Source of the DNA: Salegentibacter lacus
GTDB lineage: Bacteria; Bacteroidota; Bacteroidia; Flavobacteriales; Flavobacteriaceae
DNA: 40,913 nt
Reading direction: 5' to 3'
NCBI RefSeq assembly: GCF_020164555.1
Contig: NZ_JAIQZB010000019.1
Location: 1-40,913 of the forward strand
Each line of letters begins with the position of its first letter. Position 1 is the stretch's first letter. Made by a program: the position numbers and the translations under genes. Positions 8,436 to 16,018 of the stretch are shown one piece after another. Under the pieces are notes generated by a model, which saw only the letters and a list, made by a program, of their open reading frames with translations, was not told the DNA's origin and made no database searches.

Positions 8436-8870
8436 ATGAGAATTCAACTAAACTTTAAATGTATAAACAATAGTTATTCACAAGAATATGCTGATCAATA
8501 TCACTGTGGAAAAGAAAATGAGAATAACAGGAAGTACCATTGGGAACACTCCTTTGAGGTTCCTGATGTTATTGAAGTCTCCAAACCTGGAGAGCCTTTT
8601 AAATTAAGAGCAGAATTGGAAGATGGAACACAGCTTCAAAAGGAAATTGAGGATGTGTATATATTAAGACTAAAATTTGATGATGGCCAGAACAAGGACT
8701 GTGCAGTTTCCAGGACTATCCTTAAAAAGACCCATGAAGCCTACCTGGAGAAAGAAGGAATAAAACGCTTTTACTTTTACCTAAATGAAGAACCTATAGC
8801 TCTGGAGGTTTTAGATGGGGTTTATCTTACTGAAGAAGATGCCTACGGGGAAGGTTTTGTAGTTGAGTAG
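8436..8870 (+). CDS. Hypothetical protein
   Basis: A 144-residue protein that I do not recognise. The ATG at 8436 (MRIQLNFKC) is preferred to a TTG at 8340, because the extra 32 residues look like translated non-coding DNA. The protein is soluble, acidic toward the C-terminus (EEDAYGEGFVVE) and rich in alternating hydrophobic/charged residues (VYILRLKFDDGQ, FYFYLNEEPIALEVLDG), which suggests beta strands. There is no signal peptide or membrane segment. It stands between relic-rich intergenic regions, so it may be accessory DNA. Confidence 0.65.
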   Translation: MRIQLNFKCINNSYSQEYADQYHCGKENENNRKYHWEHSFEVPDVIEVSKPGEPFKLRAELEDGTQLQKEIEDVYILRLKFDDGQNKDCAVSRTILKKTHEAYLEKEGIKRFYFYLNEEPIALEVLDGVYLTEEDAYGEGFVVE

Positions 8871-9469
8871 GTGATAAAATCTAGCTTATGCATACACCTT
8901 TTAAAATGATGATTTGAGTCTGGACCCGGCATTAAAAGTACAAGGCTGGGAAAACAAGCAATGCCTTGCTTAAGGATTTGTGAACCCCCACCAGGAGAGG
9001 AATTCTGCGCCAAAACGAAAAATGATTCTAAACCCAGAACTGATTAAGCCGCCCTATTAAAAAATGGAATATTTCAATAACTTACTCCTTTCAGGAATAG
9101 AAATCAGCTTTTAAATTTAAAACTTAAACAACCAATCAAAGAACCCTTTTCTACTAAGGGTGCAGAGGAGTCTATGGATGCAGTTTTTCCTGCTATTATG
9201 CATATTTTTAGAGTTATGGCAGCATTTAAACACGATTAAGGAATAATTAGCACCTGAATTAATTAGTTCTCTTCTATTTCTGCGAATATTTTCGACTCCT
9301 GTCATACCTGGAATGTGTACTTCTTAAAATATAAAAAGATACAATCAGTGGCTGTTTTAATGAATTACTTTAATTTATTGTTAAATAATAGATTTATCTG
9401 TGTTAAATAGAGTGATTTTATAAAAATAACACCGCAGTAGTTGATAAATTGATATTATATAAAATCATT
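8871..9469. other. 599-base intergenic region with decayed coding traces
   Basis: No intact gene. A small perfect hairpin AAGCAA/TTGCTT lies at 8956-8971. A minus-strand trace of a response-regulator receiver domain lies at 9117-9323 (separate entry). The part before the membrane-protein gene (9340-9469) is AT-rich and probably holds its promoter, but no full TAnnTTTG match was seen. Confidence 0.5.
9117..9323 (-). pseudogene. Possible relic of a response-regulator receiver domain
   Basis: Read on the minus strand after a stop at 9324-9326, the frame gives EVHIPGMTGVENIRRNRREL and then GANYSLIVF. The pattern matches the phospho-acceptor loop of receivers (D..MP.M.G.E followed by a helix and a hydrophobic strand), with Glu in place of the Asp. 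The upstream part of the domain is missing and the sequence after LIVF no longer matches. There is no partner kinase nearby. Confidence 0.3.
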
Positions 9470-10498
9470 ATGGAAACAAAGTACACGAATACCGGAGGTT
9501 TTAAAGACAAAATTAATAGAAATTCCTGGGGGGCAATATTTGCCGGCGCACTTACTGCCCTGGCAGTAGCCTTCTTGCTAAACTTATTAGGACTTGGTAT
9601 CGGATTAAGTTCTATTGATCCCCTAACAGAGTCTGATCCCCTTGCCGGTTTGGGGACAGCGACAATTATTTGGTGGGGTCTTTCTAATCTTGCTGCCCTT
9701 TTTGTAGGTGGTATGGTAGCCGGTAGGATGTCCGGTTTTTCCTCGGGAGCAGACGGAGGAATACATGGCTTTTTAGCTTGGGCGCTATATGCTATAGTAA
9801 CTTTTTATTTTCTCACCTCTACGGTAGGCTCTGTTATGAATGGTTTAGGTAACACTGTTTCTGGATTGTTTGGTGGAGATAAGGCTAAACAGTTAACCGT
9901 GCAGGTAGATAAAGCACAACAACAGTCCCAGGACCAGGCAAACCTGACTCTGGACAAGGTTAAAGAAGAATTATTGCAGGTTGTCAATACTGCGGAACAA
10001 TACGATGTTGTACCTGAGGATGCTTCAGAAGAAGCTCGTGAAACCATTTCACAAACCGGTCCGCAGGTAAAAGGTTTAATAAGATCTATGGATATAGAAG
10101 AATTCTTTAATGATCTGGAATTCAATATTAATGATAATGGGGATCTAAAAATAAACCTGGAAGGTGATGGGGAATATCTAAAGAAAGATGATTTAAAAGA
10201 ATATCTTACCCAGAATACCGATCTCAATGAAGCTGATATTGATCGAATGATTCAAAATTGGGAAGAGCGTATTCAAACTGCAATAGATGAAGCTGAAGAA
10301 TTTTATGCTGACGCAAAGCAAAAGGCTGTAGAGCTAAGCGATAAGATCTCTGATGCGATAGGTAAATTCAGTATTATTGCATTTGGTGTGTTACTCCTTG
10401 GAGCTTTAGCTGGTTTCTTTGGTGGTAGCCTTGGTTTCCCGGAACATACAGTAACCGAAGAACATCGCATTAAAGAACGCGAAGAACGTGTTAAATAG
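9470..10498 (+). CDS. Uncharacterised membrane protein with a long soluble insert
   Basis: A 342-residue protein. The ATG at 9470 (METKYTN) is preferred to a TTG at 9449. Three predicted membrane helices come first (about residues 16-40 with SWGAIFAGALTALAVAFLL, 57-80, 90-115), then about 180 residues of soluble, largely helical, acidic and Gln-rich sequence, then a fourth helix near 300-322 (SIIAFGVLLLGALAGFFGG) and a charged tail. The Gly-rich opening SWGAI.AG resembles a group of uncharacterised bacterial membrane proteins, but I can assign no function. The insert contains E/K/Q-rich helices that could coil. It stands alone and ends in a strong terminator. Confidence 0.8.
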   Translation: METKYTNTGGFKDKINRNSWGAIFAGALTALAVAFLLNLLGLGIGLSSIDPLTESDPLAGLGTATIIWWGLSNLAALFVGGMVAGRMSGFSSGADGGIHGFLAWALYAIVTFYFLTSTVGSVMNGLGNTVSGLFGGDKAKQLTVQVDKAQQQSQDQANLTLDKVKEELLQVVNTAEQYDVVPEDASEEARETISQTGPQVKGLIRSMDIEEFFNDLEFNINDNGDLKINLEGDGEYLKKDDLKEYLTQNTDLNEADIDRMIQNWEERIQTAIDEAEEFYADAKQKAVELSDKISDAIGKFSIIAFGVLLLGALAGFFGGSLGFPEHTVTEEHRIKEREERVK

Positions 10499-10525
10499 TG
10501 GTGCAGTAGTCAAATAATGAAAATA

Positions 10526-10566
10526 AAAAAAAACGGGAGTTGCCTTTTAGGAGCTCCCGTTTTTTT
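10526..10566. terminator. Bidirectional intrinsic terminator between convergent genes
   Basis: ACGGGAG (10533-10539) pairs with CTCCCGT (10554-10560). The stem is flanked by an A-run before and a T-run after, so it works on both strands. It lies between the membrane-protein gene and the converging LLM oxidoreductase. Confidence 0.85.
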
Positions 10567-10632
10567 CATGGGATAAGGGCTAAATCCTGATATTCTAAGT
10601 AAAGTAATAAATTTTAGCTTTAAAGACTAAAA

Positions 10633-11643
10633 CTATATTACTCCTTTCATTATATCAGAAAATATCTCGAAAGATCTCAATCTATCCTGGTGGTCATAGA
10701 TATGGGAAACTGCCATAATTTCGTTTACACCGGTTTCTTTAAGGAATGCTTCAGTTTTAGTCTTTACAGTTTCAGGATCACCAATAAATGCGTATTGAAG
10801 CATTCGCTGAATACCGGGATGTGCAAGAATTTCCCTGTGTTCATTAGTGAAATCTACCGGAGGTTGCATATAATCAATATTTCCACTCATAACGCCTAAC
10901 ATCATTTTAATAAGAGAGGTAGAGATTTTTTCAGCTTTAGCAGTAGTATCAGCAGCGATTATATTTACGCCGGCAATGGTATAAGGTTTTTCAAGAAATT
11001 TTGATGGCTTAAAATTATTGTGATAAATACTAAGTGCCTGGTGTAATTGGGCGGGAGCAAAATGGCTGGCAAAAACATAAGGTAATCCCTGTTCGGCTGC
11101 AAGATGCGCGCTATCGGTACTTGAACCCAGAATATAAATTGGCACTTCCACGCCTTCAGCAACGGCAGCTCTAACTTGCGCCTGGGCGTTTTCAATAGAA
11201 AAATATTTCTGAATTTCTTTTACTTCTTCCGGAAATTTGAAAACCGATTTCATTCGGTCTGAACGAATGGCCTGTGCGGTAACCTGATCTGTCCCTGGTG
11301 CTCTTCCCAGACCCAGGTCTATTCTGTTTGGATAAAGGGTTCCCAAGGTTCCAAATTGTTCTGCTACAATTAAAGGTGAATGATTGGGAAGCATAATACC
11401 ACCGGAACCAATTTTAATCCTTTTAGTCCCTCCTGCAATATGGCCTATAAGAACCGATGTTGCAGAGCTGGCAATACTCACCATATTATGATGTTCGGCT
11501 AGCCAAAATCGTGTATAACCCATCTCTTCGGCTTTTTGAGCTAGATCCAAACTATGATCAAAAGTTGCTTTTACACTGGAGTCTTTGGCTACAGTTGCCA
11601 GTTCAAGAATAGAGTAAGGGAAATCACTTAATTTAAAAGCCAT
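10633..11643 (-). CDS. LLM-class flavin-dependent oxidoreductase (luciferase-like)
   Basis: A 336-residue cytosolic enzyme of the bacterial luciferase-like monooxygenase family, typical length for the single-subunit YhbW/YceB-type group. Seen motifs: a start with LSDFPYSILELA, the FWLAEHHNM segment near residue 50, GSGGIMLPNHSPLIVAEQFGTL, and RIDLGLGRAPGTD. These line the flavin/substrate pocket in TIM-barrel LLM proteins. Members use FMNH2 or F420; nearby genes give no hint of the substrate, and flavobacteria of this type would use FMN. It is monocistronic, convergent with the membrane protein across a shared terminator. Confidence 0.92.
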   Translation of the reverse strand: MAFKLSDFPYSILELATVAKDSSVKATFDHSLDLAQKAEEMGYTRFWLAEHHNMVSIASSATSVLIGHIAGGTKRIKIGSGGIMLPNHSPLIVAEQFGTLGTLYPNRIDLGLGRAPGTDQVTAQAIRSDRMKSVFKFPEEVKEIQKYFSIENAQAQVRAAVAEGVEVPIYILGSSTDSAHLAAEQGLPYVFASHFAPAQLHQALSIYHNNFKPSKFLEKPYTIAGVNIIAADTTAKAEKISTSLIKMMLGVMSGNIDYMQPPVDFTNEHREILAHPGIQRMLQYAFIGDPETVKTKTEAFLKETGVNEIMAVSHIYDHQDRLRSFEIFSDIMKGVI

Positions 11644-11818
11644 ATGGGTTTGATTTAATGCTTACACATAGCCGAAAAGAGATCGGAAACCTTACAAAAA
11701 CCTCTTCGTAATTCTTATTTAATGTTCTTTTCCAAAAATTGTATTAATAGAAAGTTAATAGTAAAACAGGAATTTGTCTTGAATCCTTCACAACGAAAAG
11801 GTTTTCGTTTATTTTTTT

Positions 11819-11846
11819 ATATCTAAAAATGATTTAATTTAGATAT
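11819..11846. promoter_or_regulatory. Inverted repeat upstream of the orphan gene at 11942
   Basis: ATATCTAAA (11819-11827) and TTTAGATAT (11838-11846) form a perfect 9-bp inverted repeat with a 10-base spacer, about 95 bases before the gene at 11942 and 175 before the LLM gene. The size and spacing fit a dimeric-regulator operator. The AT-rich context makes chance more likely than usual. Confidence 0.35.
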
Positions 11847-11941
11847 ATTAACAATATGAAGTTAAACTCCGCATAAAAAATTTTCGCCTAGCAGGTTTAC
11901 ACATAATTTAGCCTTTAATAACTTACAAAAACTTAACACCT

Positions 11942-12307
11942 ATGGCAACTTATTTAAATACCAATGAAATTAGAGTTTCTCTAAAACAATTAGTGAAACA
12001 ATATGTAGAAGAATGTGAAACCTGTCAGGAACTTCCTCATGAATTCATTAGTTTAATAAAGCATAATTTCCTCGCTAAATATGTTTATTATAATAAGAAG
12101 AAAAAGCAAATTGAAATTGGGATCGATGAGTCTGATTCTCCAGATACTTATCCGGAGATTAAAGTTTTTAAAATTCCAGTAAATAAAGCTGGTAAATGGA
12201 TGGATCAGTCTTTTAAAAATAATCAATGTGATTTAGAATTCTATGGAAAACTACTGAACCGAAATGAAATTTTCAACTCATCTGACGTAGTTTTGATGAG
12301 CAGATAA
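11942..12307 (+). CDS. Hypothetical protein
   Basis: A 121-residue soluble protein that I do not recognise. It starts MATYLNTNEIRVSLKQLVKQY and contains a CETC pair near residues 25-28, a Lys-rich stretch (YYNKKKKQIEIGID) and a C-terminal region with KWMDQSFKN. There is no signal peptide or membrane helix. A single CxxC without a second pair is not enough for a zinc finger. Its own terminator follows (12329-12358). An inverted repeat upstream (11819-11846) may control it. Confidence 0.7.
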   Translation: MATYLNTNEIRVSLKQLVKQYVEECETCQELPHEFISLIKHNFLAKYVYYNKKKKQIEIGIDESDSPDTYPEIKVFKIPVNKAGKWMDQSFKNNQCDLEFYGKLLNRNEIFNSSDVVLMSR

Positions 12308-12328
12308 AACTTTTTTATCCTAAACTTA

Positions 12329-12358
12329 AAAAGCGATTCTTAGTCTAAGATCGCTTTT
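12329..12358 (+). terminator. Intrinsic terminator
   Basis: AAAAGCGAT (12329-12337) pairs with ATCGCTTTT (12350-12358), with a further CTTAG/CTAAG inner stem, followed by more T residues. It ends the orphan gene at 11942 but stands only 15 bases before the DUF488 start. Confidence 0.85.
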
Positions 12359-12373
12359 TTTATTTCCATCTCT

Positions 12374-12724
12374 ATGAACATAGAAATAGCAAGAATTTAC
12401 GAAAATAAAGATGCTTCAGATAATATTAGGATTTTAGTAGATAGGCTCTGGCCAAGGGGAATTTCTAAAGAAGATGCGCATTTAGATTACTGGAATAAAC
12501 CATGGGCTCCAAGTGATGATTTACGAAAGAAATTTCACGAAAATAATATTTCCTGGGACGAATTTAGTAAACTCTATAGAGAGGAATTAAATGATAAAAA
12601 AGAACAAATTTCTAGTGATTTAGAGGAAGTGGATAAAAGAAAAAGCTTAGTCCTTCTATACGGTTCGAAGAACAAAACTCAGAATCACGCGGTTTTGCTA
12701 AAAGAATACCTGGAAGGTCTTTAA
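12374..12724 (+). CDS. DUF488 family protein
   Basis: A 116-residue protein of the DUF488/YeaO-like family, complete for its size. Seen signatures: RILVDRLWPRGISKED near residues 19-34, then DYWNKPWAPSDDLRKKFHE, and near the C-terminus SLVLLYGSKN followed by NHAVLLKEYL. The biochemical role of the family is not established. It begins 15 bases after a strong terminator, so either it is read through from the upstream gene or its promoter lies within that gene. Its stop is one base from the stop of the converging ypdA. Confidence 0.9.
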   Translation: MNIEIARIYENKDASDNIRILVDRLWPRGISKEDAHLDYWNKPWAPSDDLRKKFHENNISWDEFSKLYREELNDKKEQISSDLEEVDKRKSLVLLYGSKNKTQNHAVLLKEYLEGL

Positions 12725-12725
12725 A

Positions 12726-13709
12726 TTAAGCTTTAGCCTTCTTCGATAAATCTTCCATAATCATTTCGGCGTGTACCCTGGAGTTTTCTATAAACCATTT
12801 GTGTGTTTCTACGCCACCACAAATTACCCCGGCAAGATAAATTCCCTTTACATTGGTCTCCATAGTTTCTGCGTCATACTGCGGAATTTTTCTTCCATCA
12901 TCAGATAGATTAATCCCCATTTTTTTCAGAAATTCAAAGTTCGGTCGATAACCGGTTAGCATCAGCACGAAATCGTTTTCCAGTTTCTGTTCACCTTCGG
13001 GAGTTTCAATGATTACATCATTCTCTCTAATTTCTTTTAAATTGGCATTGAAAAGTGCTTTGATACTACCCTCTTTAATTCGGTTATCAATATCAGGGCG
13101 TACCCAGTATTTCACCCTTCGACCAATTTCCTCTTTTCTAACAATCATAGTAACTTCGCCACCTTTTCGGTAAATTTCCAGGGCCGCATCTACCGCTGAA
13201 TTACTCGCACCTACAACAATGGTTTTTTGAGTAGCGTAATAGTGAGGATCGCCATAATAGTGCGCTACTTTGGGTAGATCTTCCCCGGGAATGTTCAGGT
13301 AATTTGGGATGTCGTAGAATCCGGTAGCAATTACCACATTTTTGGCTTTATATTTACCTTTTATAGTGGTAACCTCATGTTCATTTCCTTCAGCTTCAAC
13401 CTGGGTCACCTTTTCAAATAAATTGATGTTTATGTTATTTGAAGTCGTTATTCTTCGGTAATATTCTAAGGCTTCCGCTTTTCTTGGCTTGGGATTATTA
13501 CTGATGAACGGAATACCATTTAACTCCAGTTTTTCCGAAGTGGAAAAGAAAGTCATATTTGTAGGGTAGTGGTATAACGAATTTACCAGGCAGCCTTTTT
13601 CCAGGATGAGATAAGAAAGTTTTTTCTTTTCGGCTTCAAGAGCGCAGGCGATACCAATTGGTCCGCCACCAATAATTATAACATCAAAAATATTCTTAGG
13701 AGTTTGCAA
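12726..13709 (-). CDS. ypdA: YpdA-family NAD(P)/FAD oxidoreductase (putative bacillithiol-disulfide reductase)
   Basis: A 327-residue flavoprotein. The N-terminal FAD site is VIIIGGGPIGIACALEAEK (about residues 10-28), and the second dinucleotide site is VVGASNSAVDAALEIYRKGG (about 160-180). The C-terminal FAD-binding portion reads LMLTGYRPNFEFL and later GIYLAGVICGG. YpdA/Bdr reduces oxidised bacillithiol with NADPH. No bacillithiol synthesis gene lies in the window, so the role follows from family only. The start is a TTG inside the end of rpe (14-base overlap): the frame has a stop just upstream and no ATG, so the TTG is the only plausible start. It is co-transcribed with rpe. Confidence 0.9.
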   Translation of the reverse strand: MQTPKNIFDVIIIGGGPIGIACALEAEKKKLSYLILEKGCLVNSLYHYPTNMTFFSTSEKLELNGIPFISNNPKPRKAEALEYYRRITTSNNININLFEKVTQVEAEGNEHEVTTIKGKYKAKNVVIATGFYDIPNYLNIPGEDLPKVAHYYGDPHYYATQKTIVVGASNSAVDAALEIYRKGGEVTMIVRKEEIGRRVKYWVRPDIDNRIKEGSIKALFNANLKEIRENDVIIETPEGEQKLENDFVLMLTGYRPNFEFLKKMGINLSDDGRKIPQYDAETMETNVKGIYLAGVICGGVETHKWFIENSRVHAEMIMEDLSKKAKA

Positions 13710-14358
13710 GTTGTCTTAGGTCTTTTATAGTTTCAAGTTGGTCTTTGGCTTTAAAAACATAACTACCGGCCACCAAAACATCTGCACCTGCTTTTATTAG
13801 CTGAGACGCATTTTCGTTAGTTACCCCACCGTCAATTTCAATTAGAGTTGAAGCGTTGTGAGTTACAATAAGCTCCTTTAAACGCTGAACTTTTTGGTAA
13901 GTGTTCTCGATAAAACTTTGTCCGCCAAAACCAGGATTTACGCTCATTATACAAACTATGTCGATATCATTGATCACATCTTTCAATAAATCTACACTCG
14001 TATGCGGATTTATCGCAACACCGGCCTGCATTCCTTCAGCTTTAATGGCTTGTAGGGTTCTATGCAGGTGAGTACAGGCTTCATAATGTACGGTAAGGTT
14101 ATCGGCTCCCAGCCTGGCAAATTCCTTAATGTACCTATCTGGATCAATAATCATAAGGTGAACATCAATAGTTTTTTCGGCGTGTTTGGTAATGGCTTGA
14201 AGCACCGGCATTCCATAAGAAATATTCGGAACAAAAACGCCGTCCATAATATCTATATGAAACCAGTCGGCTTCACTCTTGTTTACCATTTCAATATCAC
14301 GCTGAAGATTGGCAAAATCGGCAGCAAGAATAGATGGGGCAATAAGTTTTGTTGTCAT
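13696..14358 (-). CDS. rpe: Ribulose-phosphate 3-epimerase
   Basis: A 220-residue TIM-barrel enzyme that interconverts ribulose 5-phosphate and xylulose 5-phosphate in the pentose phosphate pathway. Seen motifs: APSILAADFANL at the start, HIDIMDGVFVPNISYG (metal and catalytic residues), DVHLMI, MSVNPGFGGQSFI and EIDGGVTNENA, which are the full set for the family. I chose the ATG at 14358 (MTTKLIAPS) instead of a GTG at 14382, because a -7 promoter element at 14384-14391 places the transcript start between them. The 3' end overlaps ypdA by 14 bases. Confidence 0.96.
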   Translation of the reverse strand: MTTKLIAPSILAADFANLQRDIEMVNKSEADWFHIDIMDGVFVPNISYGMPVLQAITKHAEKTIDVHLMIIDPDRYIKEFARLGADNLTVHYEACTHLHRTLQAIKAEGMQAGVAINPHTSVDLLKDVINDIDIVCIMSVNPGFGGQSFIENTYQKVQRLKELIVTHNASTLIEIDGGVTNENASQLIKAGADVLVAGSYVFKAKDQLETIKDLRQLANS

Positions 14359-14383
14359 AAGTGTTGTGCTGTAAGTGTGCACA

Positions 14384-14391
14384 CAAAAATA
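14384..14391 (-). promoter_or_regulatory. Bacteroidota -7 element for rpe-ypdA
   Basis: The minus strand reads TATTTTTG, a full match to TAnnTTTG, 25 bases before the rpe ATG. No TTG was found at the -33 spacing. Confidence 0.5.
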
Positions 14392-14596
14392 ACAAGAATA
14401 TACTTATTTGATGCCTTCTGTAAATTTATTTAGGATGTACTTTACCGAACTTTAAATTGCAGGATTTAATAGACTAATTTGGACAAGATAGGTGTCAAAG
14501 TTTTCAAGGTAATATGCCGTCTAACAAAATAAAATCGGCTTCGTAAATTTGTAAAATTCACTATATAAGATCAAGAAAGGAACTGATGTAATTCAC

Positions 14597-16018
14597 TCAA
14601 AAATGATCTTTAACAACTGCCTTGGCCGCATTGTAACCGCACATTCCGTGTACACCTCCTCCTGGCGGGGTAGAAGAAGAGCATATGTAAACTCTTGGAT
14701 CTGGGGTAGTATAGGGGGATAATTTGGCTATTGGCCTGGTAAAAAGCTGAGTGATATCCTGCTTACCCCCGTTAATATCTCCACCAATAATATTCGGGTT
14801 AAAGGCTTGCAGGTCAACAGAATTCATAGTGGATTTTTTTAGGATACAATCTTTAAATCCGGGTGCTGCACGTTCTATTTGTGCTTCGATTATTTCTGAA
14901 AAGTCGGCGATACTTCCATTAGGAACGTGACAATATGCCCAGGCGGTGTGTTTTCCTTCAGGAGCCCTTGTATTGTCAAAAATACTATGCTGGGCTACTA
15001 ACACATAGGGGGTGTCTGTCATTTGTTTATGGTGAATTCTGTTTTCTGAATTCTCCAGTTCCTCTTCTGAAAACCCAATATGCACAGTACCCGATTTTCG
15101 GCATTTTTCATTTGTAAAAGGTATAGGTTCACTAAGCGCCCAATCGATCTTAAATACTCCTGCGCCATATTTAAAGGAGCTCATTCTTTTGCGGTAAAGG
15201 TCTGTGAAATCCGTTCCTTTTATTTCTAAAAGCTGCTTCGGAGTTAAATCGAATAAATAAGTTTTTGATGCCGGGAGTTCTTCGAGGTGAGCAATATTCC
15301 TGTCAAGGTGCAATTCCCCGCCTATAGAAGTATAGTAACTCACCATGCTATTAATGAAATTCTGAGCGCCACCTTTTGGGAATGGCCAGTTGTATTTATG
15401 CGCCATAGTACTTAGCACAAGCCCAAATGAAGCCGAAGCCAGGCTATCCAGGGGTAAAGTTGAATGTGCCGCAGCACCGTAAAAAAATATTCTTGATTTT
15501 TCATTTTTGAAATAATGTTTTGCCAGCATTTTAGCCGAGGGCAATGCTTTCATTCCAAATTTCATGAAATCTAACGGGTATTCTGGAATTCCCAAAGGTC
15601 CGAGCAGATCATTTTCTAATTTCCCCCAATTTTTGACCAGGGGTTCAAACAATTTTAAATAAGAAGCCTCATCATCGCCTAATTGGGCAGCTGTTTTTCC
15701 TATATCCGTATAACAGGCATGTGCGGTGCCGTCAGTAAAAGGATGAGAATATGGAATCTCAGGGAATATCCATCCTAAACCATGTTTTTCAAGAGGTAAA
15801 CTTCTCAAAAACGGCGATCCAAATCCCATAGGGAGTATGGCAGAGCCCACGTCATGTTTAAAACCGGGTAGAGTTAGTTCCTGGGTTCGCGTAGAGCCTC
15901 CGGGGGTAGAAGCCTGCTCAAAGATAGCTGTTTTTAGGCCTTTCTGTTGCAAATATATTGCCGCTGAAATTCCGTTAGAACCGCTTCCAATTATAATGGC
16001 ATCGTAGCTTGAAGACAT
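14597..16018 (-). CDS. Phytoene-desaturase-like NAD(P)/FAD oxidoreductase (COG1233)
   Basis: A 473-residue flavoprotein related to carotenoid desaturases/isomerases. It starts with the FAD-binding motif DAIIIGSGSNGISAAIYLQ, then GLKTAIFEQASTPGGSTRTQ and GFKHDVGSAILPMG. The C-terminus carries YICSSSTPPGGGVHGMCGYN, typical of the family's FAD-closing motif. No crtB, crtY or other carotenoid gene is nearby, so a true phytoene substrate is unlikely; this subgroup is often uncharacterised. The ATG (16016-16018) overlaps the stop of the upstream SDR gene by one base (TGATG), which indicates translational coupling and perhaps a shared substrate. A TTG one codon earlier is the only alternative. Confidence 0.88.
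   Translation of the reverse strand: MSSSYDAIIIGSGSNGISAAIYLQQKGLKTAIFEQASTPGGSTRTQELTLPGFKHDVGSAILPMGFGSPFLRSLPLEKHGLGWIFPEIPYSHPFTDGTAHACYTDIGKTAAQLGDDEASYLKLFEPLVKNWGKLENDLLGPLGIPEYPLDFMKFGMKALPSAKMLAKHYFKNEKSRIFFYGAAAHSTLPLDSLASASFGLVLSTMAHKYNWPFPKGGAQNFINSMVSYYTSIGGELHLDRNIAHLEELPASKTYLFDLTPKQLLEIKGTDFTDLYRKRMSSFKYGAGVFKIDWALSEPIPFTNEKCRKSGTVHIGFSEEELENSENRIHHKQMTDTPYVLVAQHSIFDNTRAPEGKHTAWAYCHVPNGSIADFSEIIEAQIERAAPGFKDCILKKSTMNSVDLQAFNPNIIGGDINGGKQDITQLFTRPIAKLSPYTTPDPRVYICSSSTPPGGGVHGMCGYNAAKAVVKDHF

Noticed and set aside
9805-10227. 140-codon frame antisense to the membrane-protein gene
   Set aside because: It is fully inside a well-supported gene on the other strand, is Ser/Arg/Cys-rich as expected of antisense translation, and has no domain.
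14597-16018. Carotenoid biosynthesis cluster
   Set aside because: Only one phytoene-desaturase-like gene is present; no crtB, crtY, crtZ or crtE neighbour was found, so a pathway is not supported.
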